Below are positions 8,266 to 15,953 of a stretch of 64,000 nt of DNA, piece by piece (positions within the stretch are counted from its first letter, which is position 1; the number at the start of each line of letters is the position of its first letter). Below the pieces are notes generated by a model. The model saw only the letters and a program-made list of their open reading frames with translations, did no database searches and was not told the DNA's origin. The stretch is taken from assembly GCA_021741205.1 (NCBI GenBank), contig JAIOYI010000004.1, forward strand, positions 62,001 to 126,000. Direction: 5' to 3'. This stretch comes from Emcibacter sp. Lineage in GTDB: Bacteria > Pseudomonadota > Alphaproteobacteria > Sphingomonadales > Emcibacteraceae. Both the position numbers and the translations under genes were made by a program.

Positions 8266-8880
8266 ATGAACAAAAAAATAGAATTATCGAAGCCGGCGCT
8301 TAATCGTAAAGCAAAAAGACAGACAAAACTGGATGCTATTCTGCGGCATGCGGCGAAAGCGTTCATGGAAAATGGTTATTATAAAACATCTCTTGATGAT
8401 ATAGCAAAATTGCATAATGTCACAAAACCAACCTTATATTATTATGTCAAAAATAAAGAAGATATTTTGATTAAATGCGAAGATGTGGCGTCTAAGCGCA
8501 TCAATGGTCTATTGGATGAGGTAACGGCAACAGATGAAAATGGCTTTTTGCAGCTAAAAAAATTCATTGTAGGATATGTGGAAATTGTCACTGATGATAT
8601 CATTCGTTGCCATATTCGCCACCGTGGGCAACGAGAAAATAGCGATGCTCGTGAAGCAAGCCTTAATATGCACCGTGGCATAGAGCATCGGGTGAGAGAA
8701 ATCATACGTCAAGGTGTCAAGGATGGCTCTATAAAATCCTGCAATTCAACCATCATCGCCATATTATTATTTGATGCGCTGAATGGTATTTCAGCATGGT
8801 ACCGAAATGAGGGAGAATTGAACCACGAAGATCTTGTGGGGCAGGTTCTATTGCTTGTTACAGATGGCTTAAGAAAATAA
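8266..8880 (+). CDS. TetR/AcrR family regulator
   Basis: A 204-residue TetR-type protein. The N-terminal DNA-binding domain is clear: D-A-I-L-R-H-A-A-K-A-F, N-G-Y-Y-K-T-S-L-D-D-I-A, then V-T-K-P-T-L-Y-Y-Y-V-K-N-K-E. The rest is an all-helical ligand domain of normal size. It diverges from a thiolase/acyl-CoA dehydrogenase operon with a palindrome between them. By analogy with similarly placed regulators of acyl-CoA catabolism, it probably represses that operon and itself and responds to an acyl-CoA; the ligand is inference. Confidence 0.85.
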   Translation: MNKKIELSKPALNRKAKRQTKLDAILRHAAKAFMENGYYKTSLDDIAKLHNVTKPTLYYYVKNKEDILIKCEDVASKRINGLLDEVTATDENGFLQLKKFIVGYVEIVTDDIIRCHIRHRGQRENSDAREASLNMHRGIEHRVREIIRQGVKDGSIKSCNSTIIAILLFDALNGISAWYRNEGELNHEDLVGQVLLLVTDGLRK

Positions 8881-8977
8881 AAATATAAAATTTTTTAGGA
8901 AGAAAATAGTTATACTTTTGGTAATGTTTATCCCTTAGAATAGCGGGAGATAATTATAATTTAGGCTGGGAATATTG

Positions 8978-9298
8978 ATGTTTACAAAAGCAGAAGAAGG
9001 TCAAAAAAGAGTTGATGACCGATTGGATGTCTTGTGGGATGCAATCGCAATCATTGATGGAAAGGAATATCCCTGTGAGGTTGCCAATGTTTCAACAGGG
9101 GGTGCCTTGATGAAACTTGATATTGATTTGGACTATAAACATCACTTTATACTGGATGTGCAGGAATTAAGTGATTATGCAGCAGAAGTCGTTTGGGTCA
9201 ATCGGCCTTTTTATGGATTAAGACTATTGGTGGGTGATAATATAAAACTAAAGGAACATGCTGATAAAATCGGGCTAAGAACGCATAAAACACCCTGA
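8978..9298 (+). CDS. PilZ-domain protein
   Basis: A 106-residue single-domain protein. It carries both halves of the PilZ c-di-GMP signature: R-V-D-D-R (RxxxR) near the start and N-V-S-T-G-G-A-L (N/DxSxxG) about 25 residues later, followed by alternating beta strands. PilZ proteins bind c-di-GMP and relay it to motility or exopolysaccharide machinery. An in-frame TTG just upstream (8975) is less likely than the ATG. It ends 18 bases from the convergent peptidase gene. No partner gene is adjacent. Confidence 0.75.
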   Translation: MFTKAEEGQKRVDDRLDVLWDAIAIIDGKEYPCEVANVSTGGALMKLDIDLDYKHHFILDVQELSDYAAEVVWVNRPFYGLRLLVGDNIKLKEHADKIGLRTHKTP

Positions 9299-9316
9299 AA
9301 ATTCTAATTTTTTACC

Positions 9317-10534
9317 TCATGCCTCATAACCAAAAGGGTCGTCTATGCTGTGGCTTGGGTTTGTAAACCATTTTGGGCCACTTTCAGTCATATAGAAATG
9401 ATCCTCCAACCTGATACCAAATTCACCAGGCACACAGATCATGGGTTCATTGGAAAAACACATGCCTGCGGCAAGGATCGTATTATCACCAGAATTAAGG
9501 TAAGGCCATTCGTGAATATCCATGCCTATTCCATGTCCTGTTCTATGGGGAAGACCCGGCAATTTATAATCAGGGCCTAGTTGATATGTTTCGAGACATG
9601 CTCTTGCGGCAAGATCAACATCGCCGCATCTTGTCCCAATTTGAGCCTTATTAAAGGCTTGGGCTTGGGCTTCCTTTTCTATGGCCCAGATTTGCCGCTG
9701 ACTTGCATTGGCCTTACCATAAACATAGCTGCGGGTAATGTCTGAAACATAGCCATAATATTCACAGCCCGTATCAATGAGTACCATGTCATTTTCTTCC
9801 AATGTTTTTGGTGCGCTTACGCCGTGAGGGTAGGCCGTATCCGCACCAAAAAGAACAATCACAAAATATGATCCAGCAGGGGCGCCAACTTTTTTATGGG
9901 CCTGATGGATGAAATTTTCAACTTCTTCGCTTGTGATGCCAGAACGCAGTATCCGTGCCGCAGCCTTGTGGACTTCTAATGTCATATCTTTGACCCGTTG
10001 CATAAGGGCAATTTCATTTTTGGATTTTATTTGACGGCAAGCAGCGGTGATACAGGCGCCATTAATATAGCTAAATTCTGGTGCGGCAAGTGCGATGCCA
10101 TTGCTTATAAAAAAGGGACATGCCTCATCAAGGGCTATTTTTCCCCCTGTAGGAACATGAGGTTCAATTATTTTTTTGAAAAGATCATAGGGCTGCTCAT
10201 GTTCCTGCCATCCATGGACTTTGCCAGAAATTTTCATATACTGCTTAAGCGTGCCTATTTCAAATACGGGGGAAATATACTCTATATCACCTTTTACGGG
10301 AATTATGGCGCCCACCATACGTTCGCTAGCGCGCCACTGGGTTCCTGTAAAATAAGTGAGATTAGTTCCCGCATGGATATAGAGAATAGCAATGCCTTTT
10401 TCTTCCATTAATTTCTGAGCTTTTTTTATGCGCTCAGCCCTTTCAGCATTTCCAATAGGCATAAGATCAGCGGCCATGTTTGACAGTTTGCTTAACTCTG
10501 TTTCTGCATTTGATCCGCCAACACCTATTGTCAT
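9317..10534 (-). CDS. M24 family aminopeptidase (Xaa-Pro type)
   Basis: About 405 residues. The C-terminal pita-bread domain shows the five metal ligands: two Asp in L-I-D-T-G and V-S-D-I-T-R, His in H-R-T-G-H-G-I-G, and Glu in S-N-E-P-M and L-E-D-H. The N-terminal creatinase-like domain is present (G-I-A-I-L-Y-I-H-A-G-T-N-L-T-Y-F-T-G). Family members remove N-terminal residues before proline or split dipeptides. I place the start at 10534 because AAGGAA stands six bases upstream; the ATG at 10552 has none. It diverges from a TetR-type gene across a gap holding operator-like repeats, so it may be regulated by that protein. Confidence 0.85.
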   Translation of the reverse strand: MTIGVGGSNAETELSKLSNMAADLMPIGNAERAERIKKAQKLMEEKGIAILYIHAGTNLTYFTGTQWRASERMVGAIIPVKGDIEYISPVFEIGTLKQYMKISGKVHGWQEHEQPYDLFKKIIEPHVPTGGKIALDEACPFFISNGIALAAPEFSYINGACITAACRQIKSKNEIALMQRVKDMTLEVHKAAARILRSGITSEEVENFIHQAHKKVGAPAGSYFVIVLFGADTAYPHGVSAPKTLEENDMVLIDTGCEYYGYVSDITRSYVYGKANASQRQIWAIEKEAQAQAFNKAQIGTRCGDVDLAARACLETYQLGPDYKLPGLPHRTGHGIGMDIHEWPYLNSGDNTILAAGMCFSNEPMICVPGEFGIRLEDHFYMTESGPKWFTNPSHSIDDPFGYEA

Positions 10535-10564
10535 AATATTTTCCTTGTTCATGTAAATTTGTCA

Positions 10565-10596
10565 AATAGTCCGAATGGTTGGTCAATGTTTTGACC
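10565..10596. promoter_or_regulatory. Operator candidates: CCAACC-ATTCGG motif and GGTCAA inverted repeat
   Basis: On the minus strand 10582-10565 reads CCAACCATTCGGACTATT, which matches 16 of 18 bases at 15829-15846 in the paaG/paaN gap. Directly beside it, 10581-10596 is a perfect inverted repeat, GGTCAA-TGTT-TTGACC. Both lie between the M24 peptidase and the TetR-type gene, a natural place for autoregulation. Confidence 0.55.
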
Positions 10597-10659
10597 TTTT
10601 TGATTTTTATATATAAGATGTGCCTATCATTTAATCCATAAAAAAGAATTTGTTTAAAT

Positions 10660-11277
10660 ATGGCAAGAAAACAAGCAGAAGATTACGATGAACGACGCCT
10701 TAATATCCTCGATAAGGCCGCAGAGTTATTTGCAGAGCGAGGATATGCAAGGTCATCAATCTCGGAGTTGGCAACGGCGTGCAATGCCTCAAAATCATGG
10801 CTATACCATTATTATCCGTCAAAGGAGGCGATTTTATATGACATTATGCGGCGCCATGTATCAGAGCTTGTTGCCATGGCCGAGGAAGCCTTGGCTCATA
10901 AGGGCAGCCCTGAACAAAAATTTCGGTTGCTTGCCCGTAATTTTATGAAAATTTATGTCAATGCAGGATCAAAACATGTCATTCTTCTGAATGATAGGGG
11001 CTGTTTACCAGACTCTATGCGGGATGATATTTTAAGACTGCAAGATCAAGTCGTCAATTGTGTGGCTCGTCTTGTTCTTGAACTAAATCCTGCCATAGAC
11101 CAATCGAAAGACTATAAAAAACCCATTACGATGGCCTTTCTTGGTATGATTAATTGGACTTATATCTGGTTCCAGAAAGACGGTCCGATCAATGAGGAAC
11201 AGTTTGCTGATCTTGCGGTTGAAATTTTTCTGAATGGCTTTGCGACGTTAGATGGCAAGCGTTTATCCAATATATAA
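10660..11277 (+). CDS. TetR/AcrR family regulator, candidate phenylacetate regulator
   Basis: A 205-residue TetR-type protein. The DNA-binding helices read I-L-D-K-A-A-E-L-F-A-E-R-G-Y, S-I-S-E-L-A, and C-N-A-S-K-S-W-L-Y-H-Y-Y-P-S-K-E; the ligand domain follows. It is near the paa genes and shares an operator-like motif with the paaG/paaN gap, so it is a good candidate for a PaaR-type repressor that senses phenylacetyl-CoA. PaaR proteins of several phyla are TetR members. The assignment rests on location and motif, not on a distinctive residue. Confidence 0.8.
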   Translation: MARKQAEDYDERRLNILDKAAELFAERGYARSSISELATACNASKSWLYHYYPSKEAILYDIMRRHVSELVAMAEEALAHKGSPEQKFRLLARNFMKIYVNAGSKHVILLNDRGCLPDSMRDDILRLQDQVVNCVARLVLELNPAIDQSKDYKKPITMAFLGMINWTYIWFQKDGPINEEQFADLAVEIFLNGFATLDGKRLSNI

Positions 11278-11292
11278 CATTGAGGTCTTGAA

Positions 11293-11712
11293 ATGGCGCT
11301 GATTTTAAATATTTTGTGGTTATTATGCGGCGGTGTTTTTATGGCGGCGGCGTGGGTACTTGTGGCCTTTGTTATGGCTATTACAATTATAGGGCTGCCG
11401 TGGTTCGTTGCCGCCATGAATATGGCTCGTCTTAGCCTTCTGCCCTTTGGTCATGAGGTGGTTAATCGGGAAATAGTTTCTGGAGAAAAGGATATCGGGA
11501 CAGGCCCGCTTGGTGTGATCGGTAACATAATCTGGTTTTTATTTGGCGGAATTTGGCTTGTTTTAGGGCATTTATGCTGGGCAGTTGCTTTGTCTTTAAC
11601 GGTCATTGGTCTACCGTTTGCTTTTCAGCATTTGAAGCTAGCGGGCCTTGCTCTTGCCCCCATTGGCAAGATTGTAATCAGTTTGAATGATATTCCAAAA
11701 GCCCGCTATTAA
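11293..11712 (+). CDS. yccF: YccF family inner-membrane protein
   Basis: A 139-residue membrane protein made of two similar halves, each with N-I-L/I-W-x-L-x-G-G near its start and an I-G-L-P-x-(F/W) turn (I-I-G-L-P-W-F, V-I-G-L-P-F-A), which is the YccF pattern. Four membrane segments are predicted. The biological role of YccF is unknown. It follows the TetR gene by 15 bases and converges with paaJ, separated by five bases. Confidence 0.85.
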   Translation: MALILNILWLLCGGVFMAAAWVLVAFVMAITIIGLPWFVAAMNMARLSLLPFGHEVVNREIVSGEKDIGTGPLGVIGNIIWFLFGGIWLVLGHLCWAVALSLTVIGLPFAFQHLKLAGLALAPIGKIVISLNDIPKARY

Positions 11713-11717
11713 TACTG

Positions 11718-12923
11718 TTAGACCCGCTCAATAATCATGGCGATTCCTTGGCCAACGCCAATACACATGGTGCAAAGCGCATAGCGACCACCTCTGCGGT
11801 GAAGCTCATACATGGCCGTGGTGACAAGTCTTGCGCCACTCATGCCCAAGGGATGACCAAGAGCAATAGCCCCCCCGTTTGGATTTACATGTTCCGCATC
11901 ATCGGCAAGGCCAAGGTCCCGCATGACAGCAAGCCCTTGTGAGGCAAAGGCTTCATTGAGTTCTATGACGTCCATTTGATCCAAGGTCAGACCCGTTTGG
12001 GCAAGGAGCTTTTTAGTAGCAGGGGCAGGACCAAATCCCATAATACGGGGAGCAAGTCCAACGGTTGCCATGCCCACCACACGCGCCTTTGGTGTGAGGT
12101 TATGTTGCTTGATCGCTGTATCAGAGGCCAATAGGATGCCGCAGGCACCGTCATTAACGCCTGATGCGTTGCCAGCGGTCACTGATCCTCCCTCACGGAA
12201 GGGCGCACGGAGTTTGGCTAAATCTTCTAATGTAGTGCTCGCACGGGGATGTTCATCTTTTGAGACAATAATGGGATCGCCCTTTCTCTGGGGGATTGTA
12301 ACGGGCGTTATTTCTTCGTCAAAGCGGCCTGCCTTTTGTGCGGCGGCCGTTTTTTGTTGAGAGCGCAAAGCAAATAAATCCTGATCGGCACGGGAAATAT
12401 TAAAATCTTCCGCTACATTTTCAGCCGTTTCTGGCATGCTGTCGATCCCATATTGGCTTTTCATCAGGCGGTTGACAAAACGCCAGCCTATCGTTGTGTC
12501 ATATATTTCCGCATTGCGAGAAAAGGCCTCTGTTGCCTTACTCATCACAAAAGGAGCACGGGACATGCTTTCAACACCACCTGCTATCATGAGATCTGCT
12601 TCGCCTGATTTAATGGCACGTGCGGCAATGCCCGTGGCGTCCATACCAGACCCACAAAGACGATTTACCGTCGTTCCTGAAACATTGATTGGCAGACCAG
12701 AAAGCAGGGCGCTCATACGGGCCACATCACGATTATCTTCGCCCGCCTGATTGGCACAGCCCATAATGACATCGTCAACAAGTGACCAATCTACTTGTGG
12801 ATTTCGTATCATCAAAGCTTTGAGGGGAATAGCGCCTAAATCATCGGGCCGCACAGAAGACAAGCTTCCGCCGTAACGGCCAATGGGGGTGCGAATGGCG
12901 TCACATATAAAAGCGTCTCTCAT
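11718..12923 (-). CDS. paaJ: 3-oxoadipyl-CoA / 3-oxo-5,6-dehydrosuberyl-CoA thiolase
   Basis: A 401-residue thiolase of the PcaF/PaaJ type. The nucleophile is in N-R-L-C-G-S-G-M-D-A, the catalytic His in G-H-P-L-G-M-S-G, and the second Cys in C-I-G-V-G-Q-G; the N-terminal A-I-R-T-P-I-G-R-Y-G-G is typical of 3-oxoadipyl-CoA thiolase. In phenylacetate breakdown PaaJ acts twice in the lower pathway and releases acetyl-CoA. Its start overlaps the stop of paaI by four bases (ATGA), and it ends the paaH-paaI-paaJ operon. A role in protocatechuate catabolism is possible in principle, but the neighbours favour phenylacetate. Confidence 0.85.
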   Translation of the reverse strand: MRDAFICDAIRTPIGRYGGSLSSVRPDDLGAIPLKALMIRNPQVDWSLVDDVIMGCANQAGEDNRDVARMSALLSGLPINVSGTTVNRLCGSGMDATGIAARAIKSGEADLMIAGGVESMSRAPFVMSKATEAFSRNAEIYDTTIGWRFVNRLMKSQYGIDSMPETAENVAEDFNISRADQDLFALRSQQKTAAAQKAGRFDEEITPVTIPQRKGDPIIVSKDEHPRASTTLEDLAKLRAPFREGGSVTAGNASGVNDGACGILLASDTAIKQHNLTPKARVVGMATVGLAPRIMGFGPAPATKKLLAQTGLTLDQMDVIELNEAFASQGLAVMRDLGLADDAEHVNPNGGAIALGHPLGMSGARLVTTAMYELHRRGGRYALCTMCIGVGQGIAMIIERV

Positions 12924-13357
12924 GAATTATCTCCTAAAACTTTATCTTTTGTGGAATGGGATTTGCCGCGAAAAGTGGCAATCAGATGATCATGTTGATT
13001 TGTTATCATAATATCGTAAATACCTTGTCGTCCGCGTCCTCCTTGGAATTTCCCCGTTGCGGTTAATGTATCACCAGGAAAAGATGGGGCAAGATATTCG
13101 ATAGAGCAGCCAGAGGCAACCGTGATAAAATTTTTACTGTTGCAGGCATAGGCAAAAACCGCATCGGCAAGGGCAAAGATCGCTCCCCCATGGGCACTGC
13201 CATAAACATTGACCATATCATGGGTCAGGGTCATTTTCATGGTTGCCGTACCGACGCCAATGGTGACAAATTCCATATTCAGATATTTATCAAGGGTGCG
13301 CCGTTCATTGAACTTACGGGCGATTTCATCGGCCTGTTCTTGGGTGGGTTCGGTCAT
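12920..13357 (-). CDS. paaI: Phenylacetate-pathway hotdog thioesterase
   Basis: A 145-residue single hotdog-fold protein. The central helix and strand are clear (V-Y-G-S-A-H-G-G-A-I-F-A-L-A-D, then C-S-I-E-Y-L-A-P), the PaaI-type pattern with the active Asp in the helix. PaaI hydrolyses ring-hydroxylated phenylacetyl-CoA and related dead-end thioesters, freeing trapped CoA. It overlaps by four bases both the upstream paaH and the downstream paaJ, so all three are translationally coupled. Confidence 0.88.
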   Translation of the reverse strand: MTEPTQEQADEIARKFNERRTLDKYLNMEFVTIGVGTATMKMTLTHDMVNVYGSAHGGAIFALADAVFAYACNSKNFITVASGCSIEYLAPSFPGDTLTATGKFQGGRGRQGIYDIMITNQHDHLIATFRGKSHSTKDKVLGDNS

Positions 13358-14871
13358 ATAATGCTCTTCCCCGCTGTAACGGCTCTTCTGATGAGGGGAG
13401 AGGTGCGATAGCGGTCTTCCCCATAAAAACTTTCCAATGCACTTAATACCATTTCAATATGCTCAAGGCCAATTTCCTCTGCCCAAGCCATGGGGCCTTT
13501 GGGGTAGTTTACGCCATTGACCATGGCAATATCAACGCCTTCTGGACTTGTAACACCCTGATAGACGGCGTCACCGCCTTCATTGGCGAGCATAGAAACA
13601 ATACGCATGACAATAAGAGCTGGACAGTCATCAATGACGGATACTTTTTTACCCAAGGTCTGAAAAAATCCGACAGCGATCTCAAGATTCTTGTCTGATA
13701 CCTGATCACCCTTAGCAAGGGCAATACGGGAGGCTGCCCTGTAATCAAGAGCCAAATCAAAAACAATAACTGGTTTCCCCAAGAAACCCGTCATTTCCGA
13801 GGCCGTCGTACCATCGGTGAGCAAGATTAGCGTATCATCAATCCTAAAACCTGATAGGTTCTCAACGATTTCAAGCTTTACGGTAATGCCCGCCGTTTTG
13901 GCAAGCTCTGTTAAGGGCAGAAGAAGGGGGTTCTCGCCTATTTGGGTAATGGATTTAGGGGCTTTTACCGTATCTGCTGTATTTGGTTCAGGGTTGATGG
14001 CGCCCGCACGATAATCATAATATCCTTGACCAGATTTTCGGCCAAAACGGCCTGCCGCCACTTGTTCCTGCTGAATAAGGGAAGGGCGGTAGCGAGGTTC
14101 CTGAAAATAGGCATTATAGACGGATTTTGTCACCGAAAAATTAATGTCATTACCAATTAAATCCATAAGCTCGAAAGGTCCCATGCGAAATCCGCCAGAT
14201 TCCTTGATACAGCTATCTATTGTGGGAATATCGGCGCCGCCCTCTTGTAAAATACGCAAAGCTTCCGAATAAAAGGGACGAGCCACACGGTTTACGATAA
14301 AGCCTGGTGTGGATTTGGCGTGAACGGCCTTTTTTCCCCATGCTACGGCGGTATCAAAGACAATATCGGCAACCTGCCTGTCGGTGACTAATCCATGAAT
14401 GACCTCGACCAGTTTCATGATAGGGGCTGGATTAAAAAAATGCATACCCACCATGCGTTCTGGGCGTTTTAATTGTGCAGCGATTTCTGTAATCGAAATG
14501 GATGACGTATTAGAGGTCAGAATGGCGTCTTCGGACAGGATATTTTCCAATTCACCAAAAACAGACCGTTTCACATCAATATTTTCCACGATGGCTTCAA
14601 TAACAAGCTTTGCAGGGGCTAAATCCTCAAGTTTATTACAGCGATGAATGCGAGCCAAGATTGCGGTGCATTGTGATTCTTCGAGCCGACCTTTGACGAC
14701 GGATTTTTTTAAAAATTCTTCGATTTGGGTGATGCCACGGTCTATGGCGGCCTCTGAGGTGTCAAAAAGATATACCGAATGCCCTGCGGTGGCGGCCACC
14801 TGCACGATACCCGCCCCCATGGTTCCAGCACCAATAACAGCGACAGCGTTCGAGACAGAAAGTGCAGTCAT
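13354..14871 (-). CDS. paaH: 3-hydroxyadipyl-CoA dehydrogenase
   Basis: A 505-residue 3-hydroxyacyl-CoA dehydrogenase. The NAD-binding loop V-I-G-A-G-T-M-G-A-G-I-V lies at residues 12-23; N-T-S-S-I-S-I-T and G-M-H-F-F-N-P-A-P mark the catalytic region, and N-R-V-A-R-P-F begins the first C-terminal domain. A second C-terminal domain gives the long ~500-residue PaaH form. It oxidises 3-hydroxyadipyl-CoA to 3-oxoadipyl-CoA. It heads the paaH-paaI-paaJ set; paaG lies 88 bases upstream on the same strand. Confidence 0.88.
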   Translation of the reverse strand: MTALSVSNAVAVIGAGTMGAGIVQVAATAGHSVYLFDTSEAAIDRGITQIEEFLKKSVVKGRLEESQCTAILARIHRCNKLEDLAPAKLVIEAIVENIDVKRSVFGELENILSEDAILTSNTSSISITEIAAQLKRPERMVGMHFFNPAPIMKLVEVIHGLVTDRQVADIVFDTAVAWGKKAVHAKSTPGFIVNRVARPFYSEALRILQEGGADIPTIDSCIKESGGFRMGPFELMDLIGNDINFSVTKSVYNAYFQEPRYRPSLIQQEQVAAGRFGRKSGQGYYDYRAGAINPEPNTADTVKAPKSITQIGENPLLLPLTELAKTAGITVKLEIVENLSGFRIDDTLILLTDGTTASEMTGFLGKPVIVFDLALDYRAASRIALAKGDQVSDKNLEIAVGFFQTLGKKVSVIDDCPALIVMRIVSMLANEGGDAVYQGVTSPEGVDIAMVNGVNYPKGPMAWAEEIGLEHIEMVLSALESFYGEDRYRTSPLIRRAVTAGKSII

Positions 14872-14959
14872 GTAAAATACCTTTATTGTTTTAAGTATGA
14901 AATTGTTTAATCAATCTCGCATAATATATCAATATACAAGAGCGTTATAAGGGCATATT

Positions 14960-15751
14960 TTATTTTCCAGTGAAAGTTGGTTGGCGTTTTTCTAGAAAGG
15001 CCGCGACGCCTTCTTGGTAATCATCTGAAAAGCCAGCCTGCTTTTGATAGTCTTTTTCCAACGATAATTGGGTTTCAAGATCATTATTAGAACTGCACCT
15101 TATGGCTTTTTTAATGAGTGATAATCCGAATGTGGGCTGGGTTGTAAAATAACGAGCCTGTTTTAAAGCCACGTCCATCAGATCTTCATCATCCACAGCT
15201 TTCCATATCATGCCCCATTCCTCGGCCTGTTCGGCCATTATTGGCTCCCCCGTGAGGGTAAGCCCCATTGCCCGTGCCGTGCCCACGAGTCTTGGCAAGT
15301 TATAGGTGCCACCACAATCAGGAATAAGGCCAATTTTACAGAAAATCTGAATAAATTTAGCGGATTTGGCCGCAAAAACCATATCACAGGCAAGGGCTAT
15401 ATTGGCTCCGGCACCTGCGGCAACGCCGTTTACGGCACAGACTACTGGTATTGGTAAGTTGGCCAGTTTTAAAATCAAAGGGTTATAGTTTTTTTCAAGA
15501 GTTTCTGTTAGATCACGACGTTCTGTTCCTGGTTTCGTCGCCCGATCATTAAGGTCTTGCCCCGTACAAAAACCCCGACCATTTCCCGTAATCAGCAAAC
15601 ATCTGATGTTTTTGTCATTTTCGACTTTTGTAATGGCATCACGCACTTCTTCATGCATTTCTCCGTTGAAGCTGTTTAAACTTTTGGGACGGTTAAAGGT
15701 TAAAATAGCTAAACCTTCGGTAATATTAAATTCAATATTTTTATAAGACAT
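14960..15751 (-). CDS. paaG: 1,2-epoxyphenylacetyl-CoA isomerase (enoyl-CoA hydratase family)
   Basis: A 263-residue crotonase-fold protein. The oxyanion-hole segments read G-F-C-T-G-Q-D-L and A-V-N-G-V-A-A-G-A-G-A-N-I-A; L-I-P-D-C-G-G-T-Y carries the Asp that PaaG uses for isomerisation. PaaG turns the ring-epoxide of phenylacetyl-CoA into the oxepin. ATG 15751 is preferred, because AAAGG lies eight bases upstream; a GTG six bases earlier is the alternative. It probably begins the paaG-H-I-J transcript and diverges from paaN across a gap with operator-like motifs. Confidence 0.87.
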   Translation of the reverse strand: MSYKNIEFNITEGLAILTFNRPKSLNSFNGEMHEEVRDAITKVENDKNIRCLLITGNGRGFCTGQDLNDRATKPGTERRDLTETLEKNYNPLILKLANLPIPVVCAVNGVAAGAGANIALACDMVFAAKSAKFIQIFCKIGLIPDCGGTYNLPRLVGTARAMGLTLTGEPIMAEQAEEWGMIWKAVDDEDLMDVALKQARYFTTQPTFGLSLIKKAIRCSSNNDLETQLSLEKDYQKQAGFSDDYQEGVAAFLEKRQPTFTGK

Positions 15752-15828
15752 GTGCACAACCTTTATTGTTTGGGATATATCATATCACACCAAAGAAATA
15801 ATTATTTAATCTATTTAACTTGAATTAT

Positions 15829-15874
15829 CCAACCGTTCGGTCTATTAATTACAAAATAATATCGTTTGGTCAAT
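15829..15874. promoter_or_regulatory. PaaR-like operator candidates
   Basis: 15829-15846 reads CCAACCGTTCGGTCTATT, containing ACCG-TT-CGGT, an inverted repeat that fits the ACCGNNCGGT core described for PaaR-type regulators. It matches 16 of 18 bases with the motif before the TetR-type gene at 10660. A second partial copy, CGTTTGGTCAAT, lies at 15863-15874. Both sit between divergent paaG and paaN. Confidence 0.6.
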
Positions 15875-15953
15875 AAATATGTTAAATAATAGTAATAATA
15901 TTTTGGATTTTAATCCATAAATATCTCTAGAATTATAGCAGGAGCAATGAAAT

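Noticed and set aside
12070-12360. Plus-strand frame opposite paaJ
   Set aside because: Lies wholly within a well-supported thiolase; composition and lack of a start site mark it as a shadow.
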